Positions 28,688 through 38,544 of a DNA stretch of 64,000 bases are shown here, piece by piece. A model generated the notes under the pieces. The model saw only the letters and a list, made by a program, of their open reading frames with translations, had not been told where the DNA came from and did no database searches. Numbering within the stretch: the first letter of the stretch is position 1; every line of letters begins with the position of its first letter. The stretch covers positions 1 to 64,000 of the forward strand of contig NKIP01000008.1 of the NCBI GenBank assembly GCA_002256145.1, read 5' to 3'. The stretch is from Comamonadaceae bacterium PBBC1 (lineage in GTDB: Bacteria > Pseudomonadota > Gammaproteobacteria > Burkholderiales > Burkholderiaceae_C). The position numbers and the translations under genes are program-made.

Positions 28688-30367
28688 TTAGCGGGCATGG
28701 TGCTCAAAGAGCCTGACAGCGCGGTTCAGTCCAGCAGACAAGTCTTTGACCAGTTGACCTTGAAGATGTTGAACCAGGCCGCTGCGCCGGGCAATATCCA
28801 GAGGTTGGTGTGACAAACCGCAAACGATGAGCTGAACCTGTTTTTTACGGCAGGTTTCCACCAGATTCATCAACGCGTCAGCTCCGGAAGAATCGATGTA
28901 GATGACGTTTTTCAGGTCCAGCACCAAAACGGGCGTTTGCACCGTATCCTCCAACTCTTCCACAAGTTTGACGGCACCAAAAAACAAGGCGCCATATAAG
29001 CGCCAAGCTTGAATCTGGTGGTCGTGGCCGGTCAGTTCGGGGTGGTCGGCCACGCTGACTTGTTCGCACCGGGTCAGGCTGGAAATGCGGTAAATGAAGG
29101 TCAGGCAGGCCGCAACCAACCCCACCTCGACGGCCACCGTCAGATCAAAGACAACCGTCAGAAAAAAGACCGCCAACAAAGTGATGCGGTAGGGCAAGCG
29201 GTATTGGCGCAAGAGTAAGAATTCGCGCCATTCGCCCATGTTCCAAGCGACAAACATCAAAATAGCTGCCAGCGCCGCCAAGGGAATGTGTCCAGCCAGA
29301 GGGGCTGCTACCAGCACAACGCCCAGCAAAGTGAGGGCATGCACCATGCCCGAAATCGGGGTGCTGCCCCCGCTTTTGATGTTGGTGATGGTGCGGGCGA
29401 TGGTCCCAGTGGCCGGCATGCCCCCGAAAAAAGGCGTCACAAAATTGGCCACACCTTGGGCCATCAGTTCCTGGTTGGGGTTGTGGCGATCCCCGATCAT
29501 GCTGTCGGCAATGCGAGCGCACAGCAGGGATTCAATGGCTCCCAACAACGTCAGGGTCAAGGTGGGCATGAGCAAATAGCGGGCGCTGTCCCAACTGAAT
29601 TCGGGCCATTCAAAAGAAGGTAAGGTCGCGGGAATGCCGCCGAATTTGCTGCCAATGGTCTCGACCGGCAGGGACAACAACCAGGTGACCAAGGTGGCAA
29701 ATGCCAGTGCGATGATGGAGCCTGGCACCATGCTGATGGCTTTGAAGCGGGTGTCTGCCAAGCGGCGGCTCATGCGCAGCCAGCCCACCAGCAAGGACAA
29801 GGAAGCCAATGCCAACAACAATGAGGTCAAACTGGCACTGTGCAAGTTGTGCCACAGGGTGTGCAAGATCCCAAAAAAATCAGCGGGCATGCTGGAAATT
29901 TTCAGGCCCAAAAAATCCTTGATCTGCGACAGCATGATCAACACCGCAATGCCATTGGTGAACCCAATCACCACCGACACCGGAATGAAGCGGATCAAGC
30001 TGCCCAACCGAAACAATCCCATCAAAAACAGCAAGACCCCCGACATGGCGGTGGCCAAAATCAGATTGGCCAGGCCATAGCGCTCGACGATGCCGTAGAC
30101 GATCACGATGAAGGCCCCGGCCGGACCGCCGATTTGCACCCGACTGCCACCCAGTGCCGAGATCAAAAAGCCCGCAATGATGGCGGTGAACAGGCCCGCC
30201 TCGGGTTTGAGGCCCGAGGCAATGGCAAAAGCCATGGCCAGGGGAAGGGCCACGACACCCACAGTCATGCCCGCGCCCACATCTTGCACCAGGCGATGTC
30301 GGCTGTAGCCGTGCAGGCTATCGAGCAAGCGCGGGCGAAAGAAGTGGGTGGCCTGCATCCAGTTCAT
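28688..30367 (-). CDS. SulP family inorganic anion transporter with STAS domain
   Basis: A 559-residue SulP/SLC26 protein. It has about ten to twelve membrane helices with the GLFTAIIAGFLISALGGSR segment, a GPAGAF motif and a PATGTIART motif in the transport core. A cytoplasmic STAS domain follows from about residue 440 (ALFFGAVKLVEELED, then VLDLKNVIYIDSSGADAL). Family members move sulfate, bicarbonate or dicarboxylates; the ion carried here is not determined. No carbonic anhydrase gene is adjacent to hint at bicarbonate. The YoaK-type gene lies 40 bases upstream on the same strand. Confidence 0.9.
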   Translation of the reverse strand: MNWMQATHFFRPRLLDSLHGYSRHRLVQDVGAGMTVGVVALPLAMAFAIASGLKPEAGLFTAIIAGFLISALGGSRVQIGGPAGAFIVIVYGIVERYGLANLILATAMSGVLLFLMGLFRLGSLIRFIPVSVVIGFTNGIAVLIMLSQIKDFLGLKISSMPADFFGILHTLWHNLHSASLTSLLLALASLSLLVGWLRMSRRLADTRFKAISMVPGSIIALAFATLVTWLLSLPVETIGSKFGGIPATLPSFEWPEFSWDSARYLLMPTLTLTLLGAIESLLCARIADSMIGDRHNPNQELMAQGVANFVTPFFGGMPATGTIARTITNIKSGGSTPISGMVHALTLLGVVLVAAPLAGHIPLAALAAILMFVAWNMGEWREFLLLRQYRLPYRITLLAVFFLTVVFDLTVAVEVGLVAACLTFIYRISSLTRCEQVSVADHPELTGHDHQIQAWRLYGALFFGAVKLVEELEDTVQTPVLVLDLKNVIYIDSSGADALMNLVETCRKKQVQLIVCGLSHQPLDIARRSGLVQHLQGQLVKDLSAGLNRAVRLFEHHAR

Positions 30368-30407
30368 GGGATTGGGGTCTTCAACGCGTGTTGGAGTGTT
30401 GGCGGGT

Positions 30408-31145
30408 TCATGTGGCGCGGCCTCGCAGGTCGGACAACAAGGGCCGCAAGCACAAAATCCAGAGCAAGGCGGCCAAGGGCAAGGTGGTGATGTAGCCCCC
30501 GTGTTTGAAACCCAAAGCCCCCATCAGTCCGCCCAGCAAAAATCCCAGCACCAAAGATCCTTGCACCCGCAAGCGTTGGCGGTTGGCCAGCACGGGTTCT
30601 GCCGGGTTGGACCGGTTCATGTAAAAAAGTTTGCCCAGTTCAATGCCCAAATCGGTGACCAGGCCAGTGATGTGGGTGGTGCGGATTTCGGCCTTGGAGA
30701 TCTTGGTGATGACCGCGTTTTGCAGGCCCATGATGAAGCACAGTAAAACGACTGTGACCGGCACAAACACCTGCGACCAAGCCGCAATGGCCGCCCCAAA
30801 CAGGCCGAAAACGAGCAAGGCCACAGATTCCAGCAATAAGGGCAGGCTGTAACTGCTGTGCAAGCGCTGGCGTAATCCCCAGTTGACCAAAATGGCGGTG
30901 CACATGGCCCCGGACATGAAGGCCAGCAGGCACACCACGCCCGCCAAGGCCAAGGTGATATTGCCCAGCACCAGATCGTCGGCCACCGAAGACACGATGC
31001 CCGTCATGTGCGAGGTGTAACTGCCCACCGCCAAAAAACCGCCTGCGTTGGTGGCTCCGGCGACAAAGGTCAGCACCAGCCCCAGCCGCAGGTTAGCCCC
31101 AGGGCTGCGCTGCACATCGGTCCATCCACGAATCAGGGGAAACAT
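30408..31145 (-). CDS. YoaK family (DUF1275) membrane protein
   Basis: A 245-residue protein with about six to seven hydrophobic segments. It carries the DUF1275 features AGATNAGGFLAVGSYTSHMTG near the N-terminus and MGLQNAVITKI followed by TTHITGLVTDLGIELG in the middle. The family's function is unknown. The ATG at 31145 is preferred over a TTG at 31163. The gene sits between metG and the SulP gene on the same strand, starting 23 bases after the metG stop, so a shared transcript is likely. Confidence 0.85.
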   Translation of the reverse strand: MFPLIRGWTDVQRSPGANLRLGLVLTFVAGATNAGGFLAVGSYTSHMTGIVSSVADDLVLGNITLALAGVVCLLAFMSGAMCTAILVNWGLRQRLHSSYSLPLLLESVALLVFGLFGAAIAAWSQVFVPVTVVLLCFIMGLQNAVITKISKAEIRTTHITGLVTDLGIELGKLFYMNRSNPAEPVLANRQRLRVQGSLVLGFLLGGLMGALGFKHGGYITTLPLAALLWILCLRPLLSDLRGRAT

Positions 31146-31168
31146 GTGCAGCGTTTTTTGCAAATGGG

Positions 31169-33274
31169 TCAGTGAATCCGCATGCCAGGCTTGGCACCGG
31201 GCCAGGGGTGCAGCACATGGATGCCCGGTTCGGCTTTTTCATCCGCGTGGCTGGCAGCCAGCACCATGCCCTCCGACACGCCAAACTTCATCTTGCGCGG
31301 CGCCAGGTTGGCCACCATCACGGTCAGTTTGCCGATCAGATCTTCGGGTTTGTACATGCTGGCGATGCCACTGAAGACGTTGCGCATGCGGCCCTCGCCC
31401 ACATCCAGCGTCAGGCGCAGCAGCTTGACCGAACCTTCCACGTGTTCGCAGTTCACGATTTGGGCGATGCGCAAATCGACCTTGGCGAAGTCATCAATGC
31501 CGATGGTGGGGGCAATGTCTTCGCCGCCGGGGATGGGCTTTTCTTCGACCACGGCGGGCGGCTCAAACAGGGCGTCGAGTTGTTCAGGGGTGACGCGTTG
31601 CATCAGGTGTTGGTAGGCGTTGATCGTATGGCCAGCACCCAGCAGGCTTTGTGCTTGGTCAAAGGTGAATGGCTTCACGTTCAGGAAGGCCTCGACCTGC
31701 GCGGCCAGTGCGGGCAGCACGGGTTTGAGTTGCAGGCTGAGCAGGCGGAAGGCTTCGATGCAGGTGCTGCACACGTCGTGCAATCGGGCGTCCTGGCCTG
31801 CTTGTTTGGCCAAATCCCACGGTTTATTTTGGTCCACGTAGCTGTTGACCTTGTCGGTCAGCAGCATGATTTCGCGCAGGGCTTTGGCGTATTCGCGTTC
31901 GTCGTAGAGCGCGGCAATGGTGGGCGCAGCGGCTTGCAAGGCCGAGAGCAGGGCTTGGCCGTCGGAGCTCACAGGGCCGAGTTGGCCGCCAAAACGCTTG
32001 GCAATGAAGCCGGCCGAGCGCGAGGCGATGTTCACAAACTTGCCGATCAGGTCGCTGTTGACCCGCGCCATGAAGTCCTCGGCGTTGAAGTCGATGTCTT
32101 CGTTGCGGGCCGAGAGTTTGGCCGCCAAGTAGTAGCGCAGCCATTCGGGGTTCATGCCCAGGCTCAGGTACTTGAGCGGGTCGAGGCCCGTGCCCCGGCT
32201 CTTGCTCATTTTTTCGCCATTGTTCACCGTCAGGAAGCCGTGCACGTTCACCTTGTTGGGTGTCTTGCGGCCGCTGAAATGCAGCATGGCGGGCCAAAAC
32301 AGCGTGTGGAAGGTGACGATGTCCTTGCCGATGAAGTGGATCTGCTCCAGATTGGGGTTGGCCATGTAGGCGGCGTAATCTTCGCCGCGTTTGTCCAGCA
32401 GGTTTTTGAGCGAGGCCAGGTAGCCCACAGGCGCGTCCAGCCACACATAAAAGTACTTGCCCGGCGCGTCCGGAATCTCAATGCCGAAGTAGGGCGCGTC
32501 GCGTGAGATGTCCCAGTCGCCCAAGCCTTCGCTGGTCGTGCCGTCGGGGTTGGTGCGAACACTGAACCACTCTTTGACCTTGTTGGCCACCTCGGGCTGC
32601 AGCTTGCCGTCTTGTGTCCATTGGCTCAAAAACTCGACGCAACGTGGGTCGGACAGTTTGAAAAAGAAGTGCTCCGATGTCTTGAGCTCAGGCTTGGCAC
32701 CCGACAGGGCCGAAAAAGGGTTGATCAGATCGGTGGGGGCATAGACCGCGCCGCAAACTTCACAGTTGTCGCCGTACTGGTCTTTGGCGTGGCACTTGGG
32801 GCACTCGCCTTTGATGAAACGGTCGGGCAAGAACATGTTCTTTTGTGGGTCAAAGAACTGCTCAACCGAGCGCACCTCGATCAGCGAGCCGCCATCCGCT
32901 GCCGAAATGTCGCGCAGGTCACGGTAGATGGCCCGGGCCAGCTCGTGGTTTTCGGGCGCGTCGGTGCTGTGCCAGTTGTCAAACTGGATATGAAAGCCGT
33001 CCAGATAAGGCTTGCGGCCAGCCGCGATGTCTGCCACGAACTGCTGGGGCGTCTTGCCCGCCTTTTCGGCGGCAATCATGATCGGCGCACCGTGCGTGTC
33101 GTCCGCACCCACAAAATTGACTTGGCTGCCCTGCATGCGCTGGAAACGGACCCAAATGTCGGCCTGGATGTATTCCATGATGTGGCCGATGTGGAAATTG
33201 CCGTTGGCGTAGGGCAGGGCGGTGGTGACGAAGAGTTGGCGGGGCGCTTCTTGAAGACCGTTATGGGCAGACAT
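31169..33274 (-). CDS. metG: Methionine--tRNA ligase
   Basis: A 701-residue class I synthetase charging tRNA-Met. The HIGH motif is HIGH at residues 28-31. The zinc knuckle CPKC...CEVC lies around 150-165, and the KMSKS loop (KMSKSRG) at about 355-361. The C-terminal tRNA-binding (EMAP-like) domain begins around 595 ([22 protein letters not shown]), so this is the long dimeric form as in E. coli (677 residues). The start at 33274 gives [25 protein letters not shown]; an upstream in-frame extension is not conserved. It is divergent from apbC across 86 bases. Confidence 0.96.
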   Translation of the reverse strand: MSAHNGLQEAPRQLFVTTALPYANGNFHIGHIMEYIQADIWVRFQRMQGSQVNFVGADDTHGAPIMIAAEKAGKTPQQFVADIAAGRKPYLDGFHIQFDNWHSTDAPENHELARAIYRDLRDISAADGGSLIEVRSVEQFFDPQKNMFLPDRFIKGECPKCHAKDQYGDNCEVCGAVYAPTDLINPFSALSGAKPELKTSEHFFFKLSDPRCVEFLSQWTQDGKLQPEVANKVKEWFSVRTNPDGTTSEGLGDWDISRDAPYFGIEIPDAPGKYFYVWLDAPVGYLASLKNLLDKRGEDYAAYMANPNLEQIHFIGKDIVTFHTLFWPAMLHFSGRKTPNKVNVHGFLTVNNGEKMSKSRGTGLDPLKYLSLGMNPEWLRYYLAAKLSARNEDIDFNAEDFMARVNSDLIGKFVNIASRSAGFIAKRFGGQLGPVSSDGQALLSALQAAAPTIAALYDEREYAKALREIMLLTDKVNSYVDQNKPWDLAKQAGQDARLHDVCSTCIEAFRLLSLQLKPVLPALAAQVEAFLNVKPFTFDQAQSLLGAGHTINAYQHLMQRVTPEQLDALFEPPAVVEEKPIPGGEDIAPTIGIDDFAKVDLRIAQIVNCEHVEGSVKLLRLTLDVGEGRMRNVFSGIASMYKPEDLIGKLTVMVANLAPRKMKFGVSEGMVLAASHADEKAEPGIHVLHPWPGAKPGMRIH

Positions 33275-33360
33275 GGTGGGGCAGTTTGTAGGGGAATCGG
33301 TGATTTTAGGGTGTATGGGCTGTCTTGTCGGTAAACTTCCGCCCATTCTAGAAAGTGACC

Positions 33361-34449
33361 ATGGCGACCACCGAACAACTCCTCCAGGCTTTGCAAGCCG
33401 TCATTGACCCGAACACGGGCAAAGATTTCGTATCCACCAAAGTCCTGAAAAACCTCCAAGTCGAAGGCGGCGATGTCTCTTTTGACGTGGAGCTGGGCTA
33501 CCCGGCCAAGAGCCAAATCCCGGCCCTGCGTCAGGCCTTGATCGCCGCCGCCAAAGGCGTGGCGGGCGTGTCCAACGTGTCGGCCAATGTGACCAGCAAG
33601 ATCACGGCGCACGCCGCCCAACGCGGTGTGGCGCTGCTGCCTCAGGTGAAAAACATCGTGGCTGTGGCCTCTGGCAAAGGCGGCGTGGGCAAAAGCACCA
33701 CCGCCGTCAACCTGGCGCTGGCGCTGGCCGCCGAGGGTGCCAAAGTGGGCCTGCTCGACGCCGACATCTATGGCCCCAGCCAGCCCATGATGATGGGCAT
33801 TGAAGGCCGCCCCGAGAGCGAAGACGGCCAAACCATGGAGCCCATGGAGAACTACGGCGTGCAGGTCATGTCGATTGGTTTTCTGGTCAATGCCGACGAG
33901 GCCATGATCTGGCGCGGCCCCATGGCCACCCAGGCGCTGGAGCAACTGTTGCGCCAGACCAACTGGAAAGAACTCGACTATTTGATCGTGGACATGCCCC
34001 CGGGCACCGGTGACATCCAGCTGACCCTGAGCCAGCGTGTGCCCATGACCGGCGCAGTGATCGTGACCACCCCGCAAGACATTGCCCTGCTGGACGCCAA
34101 AAAAGGCGTCAAGATGTTCGAGAAAGTCGGCGTGCCGATTTTGGGCTTGGTCGAAAACATGGCGGTGCATGTGTGCACCAATTGCGGCCATGTAGAGCAC
34201 ATCTTTGGCGCTGATGGCGGCAAGAAAATGGCCGCCGAATACGGCATGGATTATCTGGGCGCACTGCCTCTGGACATGCAAATTCGCCTGCAAGCCGACA
34301 GCGGCAAGCCCACCGTGGTCTACGACCCCGATGGCGAAGTGGCGCAAATCTACAAGGCCGTGGCCCGCCAGGTGGCGGTCAAGATCGCGGCCAAGGCCAA
34401 GGATTTTTCGAGCAAGTTCCCGACCATCAAGGTCAGCAAGGACACTTGA
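33361..34449 (+). CDS. apbC: Iron-sulfur cluster carrier protein ApbC/Mrp
   Basis: A 362-residue P-loop ATPase of the Mrp/NBP35 family that carries [4Fe-4S] clusters to apoproteins. The N-terminal DUF59 (MIP18-like) domain covers about residues 1-85. The deviant Walker [10 protein letters not shown] is at 105-113, and [10 protein letters not shown] follows. The CTNCG motif (Cys272 and Cys275) binds the bridging cluster between two subunits. The ATG at 33361 is preferred over a GTG two codons earlier. Its presence suits a genome rich in iron-sulfur enzymes such as the formate dehydrogenase downstream, but the gene is housekeeping. Confidence 0.94.
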   Translation: MATTEQLLQALQAVIDPNTGKDFVSTKVLKNLQVEGGDVSFDVELGYPAKSQIPALRQALIAAAKGVAGVSNVSANVTSKITAHAAQRGVALLPQVKNIVAVASGKGGVGKSTTAVNLALALAAEGAKVGLLDADIYGPSQPMMMGIEGRPESEDGQTMEPMENYGVQVMSIGFLVNADEAMIWRGPMATQALEQLLRQTNWKELDYLIVDMPPGTGDIQLTLSQRVPMTGAVIVTTPQDIALLDAKKGVKMFEKVGVPILGLVENMAVHVCTNCGHVEHIFGADGGKKMAAEYGMDYLGALPLDMQIRLQADSGKPTVVYDPDGEVAQIYKAVARQVAVKIAAKAKDFSSKFPTIKVSKDT

Positions 34450-34509
34450 TTGAGGGCTTCGGCGCAGGCCCTAAGTCGGCTCTGTTGCCACCGACCCACA
34501 GACAGCGCC

Positions 34510-34571
34510 TTGTAGGTCGGCACCTTCAGGTCCGACGTTGCCTTGTAGGTCGGTACTCGAAGAGTCCGACA
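34510..34571. repeat. Two tandem REP-like palindromes (GTCGG...CCGAC)
   Basis: Two adjacent copies of a short palindromic unit, TTGTAGGTCGG-N10/11-TCCGAC, occupy 34510-34538 and 34543-34571. They lie between the convergent apbC and amidohydrolase genes. A looser copy (GTCGG...CCGAC) precedes them around 34474-34496. The same unit recurs at 50646-50754. Their intergenic position and imperfect dyad fit REP-type extragenic palindromes. Confidence 0.7.
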
Positions 34572-34599
34572 TTCTGACCCGCAGGTGCGACACAGTTGA

Positions 34600-36309
34600 T
34601 CAGCGTTGTTGACCCGCCCGCATCAGCTGTCCCGGCAATGCGCCTGTGGCCTGCTGGTGTTCAAAGATGGGCTGGCCAGCCACCAAAGTGGCGATGTAGC
34701 CATCGCAGCGCTGGGTCAGGCGGCGTCCGCCCGCGGGCAGGTCGTACACCATCTCGGGGGCATACAGACGCAACTTGTCGTAGTCGATGATGTTGATGTC
34801 GGCCTTTTTACCCACTTGCAGCGTGCCCCGGTCGTGCATGCCGTAGATTCGGGCCGTGTCCTGCGTCTGGCGCTTGACCATGGCCTCCACGCTGAAGGTG
34901 CCGCCCCGGGTGCGCGAACGGCTCCAGTGGGTGAGCATGAAGGTGGGCATGCTGACGTCGCAGATGTAGTTGCAGTGCGCGCCACCGTCTGACAGGCTGT
35001 TGACGGTCACATCGGTCTGCAGCCATTCATGCAGGTGGTCCAGATTGCCGTAGGAGTAGTTGAAGCTCGGGTAATACAGCATGGCCATGCCGTCCCGCTC
35101 CATCATCAGGTCGTACACCACTTCCAGTCCGCTGCGGCCCTGGGCCTGCATCATGGCCTGCACGCTTTCGTGGGCTTCGGGCTCGTAGTCCGGGTTGTCG
35201 GCCAGGCGGTAGATTTTGTGGAAGTTGCCAAACATGGTGCGCATGCGCTCATCGGTGCGCAAGCGCTCGCCGGTCAGGATGGCTTCGCGCACCTCGGGCT
35301 GGCGCAGCCGGGCGATGCGCTCTGGCCAGGGCAGCTTGGCGATTTCCAGGAAAACCGGGCTCACGATGAAGGGATGCAAGCTGCTGTGCCATGAAAACAG
35401 CAGGCCCACGGGCCGTCCGCAAACGCCGCCATACAAGGGAATGTTTTGGGCATGGGCTTCCTTGAGGGTGCCCAGAATGTCTTTCCACAAATCGGGTGCC
35501 GGGTCGGTCTGCTGCAGGTTAAAAAGCACGGGCAGCTTGTTTTTGAGGGCCAGATTGCGCATCCACGGAATCTCGTGGTGCATGGAGATGTGGTTGGAGG
35601 TCATCTGGAACACGCCGTGACCCACCTCGCCCAGCACTTGGCCGAGGGTGGAAATTTCTTCGCCGGTGGCAAAGGTGCCGGGCGGATATTTGCGCTGGTC
35701 GTATTTGTGCAAAAAGGTGCGCGAGGTGGAAAAACCGTAGGCCCCAGCCTTGAGGGCTTCGCGCACAATGCCGCACATTTCGAACAGATCGTCGGGCGTG
35801 GTTTCGTCGTGCTGGATGCCGCGCTCGCCCATCACATAGGCGCGAACGGCCGAGTGGGGAATTTGTGTGGCGATGTCCAGGGCCTTGGGGCGTCGCGCCA
35901 GCGCGTCCATGTATTCGGGAAAGCTTTCCCAATCCCACTGAATGCCTTCGGACAGCACAGCGCCGGGGATGTCTTCCACGCCCTCCATGACCGAGATCAG
36001 CCAGTCGCGCTTGTCGGGCTTGACCGGGGCAAAGCCCATGCCGCAGTTGCCCATGACGACGCTGGTCACGCCGTGGGCCGTGGACGGCGAGAGGTAGGGG
36101 TCCCAGGTGGCCTGGCCGTCGTAGTGGGTGTGGATGTCGATCCAGCCGGGTGTGACGAGTGCGCCTTGGGCATCCAGGGTGCGGCGGGCAGGGCCTGCTT
36201 TGCCGCCCACTTGGCTGATGACGCCCTGGTCGATGGCGATGTCGCCTGCTTGGGCGGGGGCGCCGGTGCCGTCAATGAGGCTGCCGCCGCGAATCACGAG
36301 ATCGTGCAT
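34600..36309 (-). CDS. Amidohydrolase family protein (D-aminoacylase/N-acyl-D-amino-acid deacylase-like)
   Basis: A 569-residue metal-dependent hydrolase of the amidohydrolase superfamily. The first metal site is IDIHTHYDG (His60 and His62). It follows a small N-terminal beta domain ([21 protein letters not shown]). Further conserved segments are [11 protein letters not shown], the ligand-bearing TSNHISMHH region and the late LSDGGAH with catalytic Asp. The C-terminus closes the beta domain ([19 protein letters not shown]). Members deacylate N-acyl-D-amino acids or related cyclic amides; the true substrate is not known. A Bug-type binding protein gene is 31 bases upstream on the same strand, suggesting uptake and hydrolysis of one compound. 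Confidence 0.85.
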   Translation of the reverse strand: MHDLVIRGGSLIDGTGAPAQAGDIAIDQGVISQVGGKAGPARRTLDAQGALVTPGWIDIHTHYDGQATWDPYLSPSTAHGVTSVVMGNCGMGFAPVKPDKRDWLISVMEGVEDIPGAVLSEGIQWDWESFPEYMDALARRPKALDIATQIPHSAVRAYVMGERGIQHDETTPDDLFEMCGIVREALKAGAYGFSTSRTFLHKYDQRKYPPGTFATGEEISTLGQVLGEVGHGVFQMTSNHISMHHEIPWMRNLALKNKLPVLFNLQQTDPAPDLWKDILGTLKEAHAQNIPLYGGVCGRPVGLLFSWHSSLHPFIVSPVFLEIAKLPWPERIARLRQPEVREAILTGERLRTDERMRTMFGNFHKIYRLADNPDYEPEAHESVQAMMQAQGRSGLEVVYDLMMERDGMAMLYYPSFNYSYGNLDHLHEWLQTDVTVNSLSDGGAHCNYICDVSMPTFMLTHWSRSRTRGGTFSVEAMVKRQTQDTARIYGMHDRGTLQVGKKADINIIDYDKLRLYAPEMVYDLPAGGRRLTQRCDGYIATLVAGQPIFEHQQATGALPGQLMRAGQQR

Positions 36310-36340
36310 GGGGAAATTCCTGTGGTGATGGGGGAGAAGT

Positions 36341-37357
36341 TCAGTCGAGCTTGAGGTTCAGGCGTTTGATCACGCTGCCCCAGCGCTCGTGGTCGCGTTT
36401 GACGATACGGGCAAACTCTTCAGGACCAGCGCCGCTGACTTCATTGCCTTGGTTGATGATCAGCTGGCTCACCTCGGTCGATTTGAGTGCGCGGCCCATG
36501 GCGTCCGAGATCTTTTTGGCCAATGCAGGTGACATGTTGCCGGGGGCAAAAAAGCCCTGCCAGCCCACGATGTCGATGCCGTCCACGCCGGCCTCGGTCA
36601 TGGTGGGCAGATCGGGCAGCACCGACAGGCGCTTGTCGGCCGCGACGGCCAACAGCCTAAAGCGTCCGGCCTTGGCACCCTCCACGGCGGTGGCTGTGCC
36701 ATCAAAGTAAAACTGCACATCGCCTGCCATCAGGGCCCGTGTGGCGTCTGGCGTGCCTTTATAGGGCACATGCACCATTTGGGTGTTGCTGCGCATCATC
36801 AGCATTTCGGCATTCAGGTGCGATGTGGAGCCTTGGCTGTAAGAGGCAAAGTTCAGTTTGCCCGGGTTGCTGCGCGCATAGTTCACCATGTCGCGCACCG
36901 AGTTGAAGGGCGACTCCTTATTGACCACCAGCACCGTGGCGGATCGCGCCACCTGGGTGATGGGTGTGAAGTCCTTGAACGCGTCGTAGGGCAGTTTGCT
37001 GTACAGGTGCGGGTTCTGGGTGTGGGTGACCACGATGGTGTAGAGCAGCGTGTGGCCATCATTGGCCGCGCGAGCCACGTCTTGGGCACCGATCAGTGTG
37101 CCCGCGCCGGGTTTGTTGTCCACCACAAAGTTGCCACCCGTTTCCTCGTTCATCTTGCGGGCAATCATGCGAGCCAGGCCATCCGAGCCAGAACCGGCCG
37201 GGAAGGGCACCACGATGCGCACAGGTTTCCCGGGCGTGGGCCAAGTGGCGTCTTGTGCCCAGGCGAGGCCCAGCGGCCCGATGCACAGGCTGGCGAGCAG
37301 GGCGCTGGCCCAGGTCCGTCGCTGGCGCAGATTGAAAGACTTGAGAGGTGATGTCAT
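36341..37357 (-). CDS. Bug family tripartite tricarboxylate transporter substrate-binding protein
   Basis: A 338-residue periplasmic binding protein with a signal peptide (LLASLCIGPLGLAWAQD, cleavage near residue 35). Typical Bug features follow: WPTPGKPVRIVVPFPAGSGSDGLAR, NFVVDNKPGAGTLIGAQDVARA and a mid-protein MVHVPYKGTPDATRALMAGDVQ. The large set of Bug genes is characteristic of Burkholderiales. No membrane subunits (TctA/TctB) are next to it, which is usual. It is upstream of and co-directional with the amidohydrolase, and divergent from a LysR-type regulator, which probably controls both. Confidence 0.9.
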   Translation of the reverse strand: MTSPLKSFNLRQRRTWASALLASLCIGPLGLAWAQDATWPTPGKPVRIVVPFPAGSGSDGLARMIARKMNEETGGNFVVDNKPGAGTLIGAQDVARAANDGHTLLYTIVVTHTQNPHLYSKLPYDAFKDFTPITQVARSATVLVVNKESPFNSVRDMVNYARSNPGKLNFASYSQGSTSHLNAEMLMMRSNTQMVHVPYKGTPDATRALMAGDVQFYFDGTATAVEGAKAGRFRLLAVAADKRLSVLPDLPTMTEAGVDGIDIVGWQGFFAPGNMSPALAKKISDAMGRALKSTEVSQLIINQGNEVSGAGPEEFARIVKRDHERWGSVIKRLNLKLD

Positions 37358-37482
37358 GGAGGTCTCCTGTGGTTTTTATCGGTGACGCCAGCGGGGTTGG
37401 GCGCTTGCTCAGGATTCAGCTTAGAGGGTGTTCTGAATAAAAACAATTGCAAAAAAATAGCAGTTACATAAAATAAATTGAT

Positions 37483-38400
37483 ATGTTGAACCTGCGCAGA
37501 CTCGAACATCTGGCCGTCATCGCCGAGGAAAAATCCTTCCTCAAGGCGGCGCTGCGCCTGAACCTGACACAACCGGCCCTGACGCGCAGCATCCAGACGC
37601 TGGAAGAGTCATTGGGCCTGCAGCTACTCAATCGCGCGCATGAGGGCGTGAACCTGACAGATGCCGGGCAGCGCATCCTGCCCCGGGCCTTGCAAATTTT
37701 GGGCGATGCCGAAAGCCTCAAGCGAGAGGCGCAGCAATTGGTTGGGGTGGATTCTGGGCATGTGAATTTCGGCGTGGGGGTGTTCCCGGCAGAAGCTTTT
37801 TTGACCCGTTTGCTGATCGAACAGGTGCGCGAAAAACCGGGTCTGACGGTGGACGTGGACATTGGCAACTGGCAGCGATTGCGGGGCAAGTTGCAACGCA
37901 ACGAACTTGATTTTGTGGTGGCCCTGACCCACAGCCTGCCGCCGCCTGCCGACTTTGCCGTGCACCCCTTGCCGCCGCAGCGCTTTGGCTTTTTTGTGCG
38001 GCAGTCGCATCCTTTGCTGGCCTTGGATGCCTTGGCGCAGCGCCAGGCTTTGCGGCATTACAAGCTCATCGGCCCGGTCTTGCCGCACCAGGCCAGGCTG
38101 ACCCTGCAGGAGATTTATGAATTGCCCCACCACGAAGAATTGCCCGTGGGACTGAGTTGCGACAGCGTGGCGGTGTTGCAGTCGGTGATGCTGTCCAGTG
38201 ACTGTGTTTTGTTTGCCACGCACGAGGCCATGGACAGCGCTTTGTCCACTGCGCCTGCTGTCGCCCTTCAGCATGTGCAGTACGCCGCTGCACAGGCGCT
38301 GGCCACATCGGTCATCCATGCCCAAGGGCGGGTGCTGTCGCCGGCGGCCTTGTGGCTGATCGGCAAGATCGAGCAAGTGCTGGCCTGTGCAGGTCCATGA
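37483..38400 (+). CDS. LysR family transcriptional regulator
   Basis: A 305-residue LysR-type regulator. The N-terminal winged helix-turn-helix reads LRRLEHLAVIAEEKSFLKAALRLN, then LTQPALTRSIQTLEESLG. A periplasmic-binding-protein-like effector domain follows. It is divergent from the Bug/amidohydrolase pair across 125 bases of AT-rich spacer, the classic layout for a LysR regulator and its target operon. The effector is unknown. Starting ATG at 37483 lacks a clear Shine-Dalgarno. Confidence 0.9.
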   Translation: MLNLRRLEHLAVIAEEKSFLKAALRLNLTQPALTRSIQTLEESLGLQLLNRAHEGVNLTDAGQRILPRALQILGDAESLKREAQQLVGVDSGHVNFGVGVFPAEAFLTRLLIEQVREKPGLTVDVDIGNWQRLRGKLQRNELDFVVALTHSLPPPADFAVHPLPPQRFGFFVRQSHPLLALDALAQRQALRHYKLIGPVLPHQARLTLQEIYELPHHEELPVGLSCDSVAVLQSVMLSSDCVLFATHEAMDSALSTAPAVALQHVQYAAAQALATSVIHAQGRVLSPAALWLIGKIEQVLACAGP

Positions 38401-38544
38401 CAAAGTGCGGATTGCGGGTCTTTGCCAGACGCCAAGTTCCCTTGCACACCCGTTTTGCGCTGCAAAAAACCACAAATGTCGGGTAGTTACCAAATAGCAA
38501 ATAAGTATTCATTGTTATTATTCGCATTGCTAAAAAGGTGCAAT

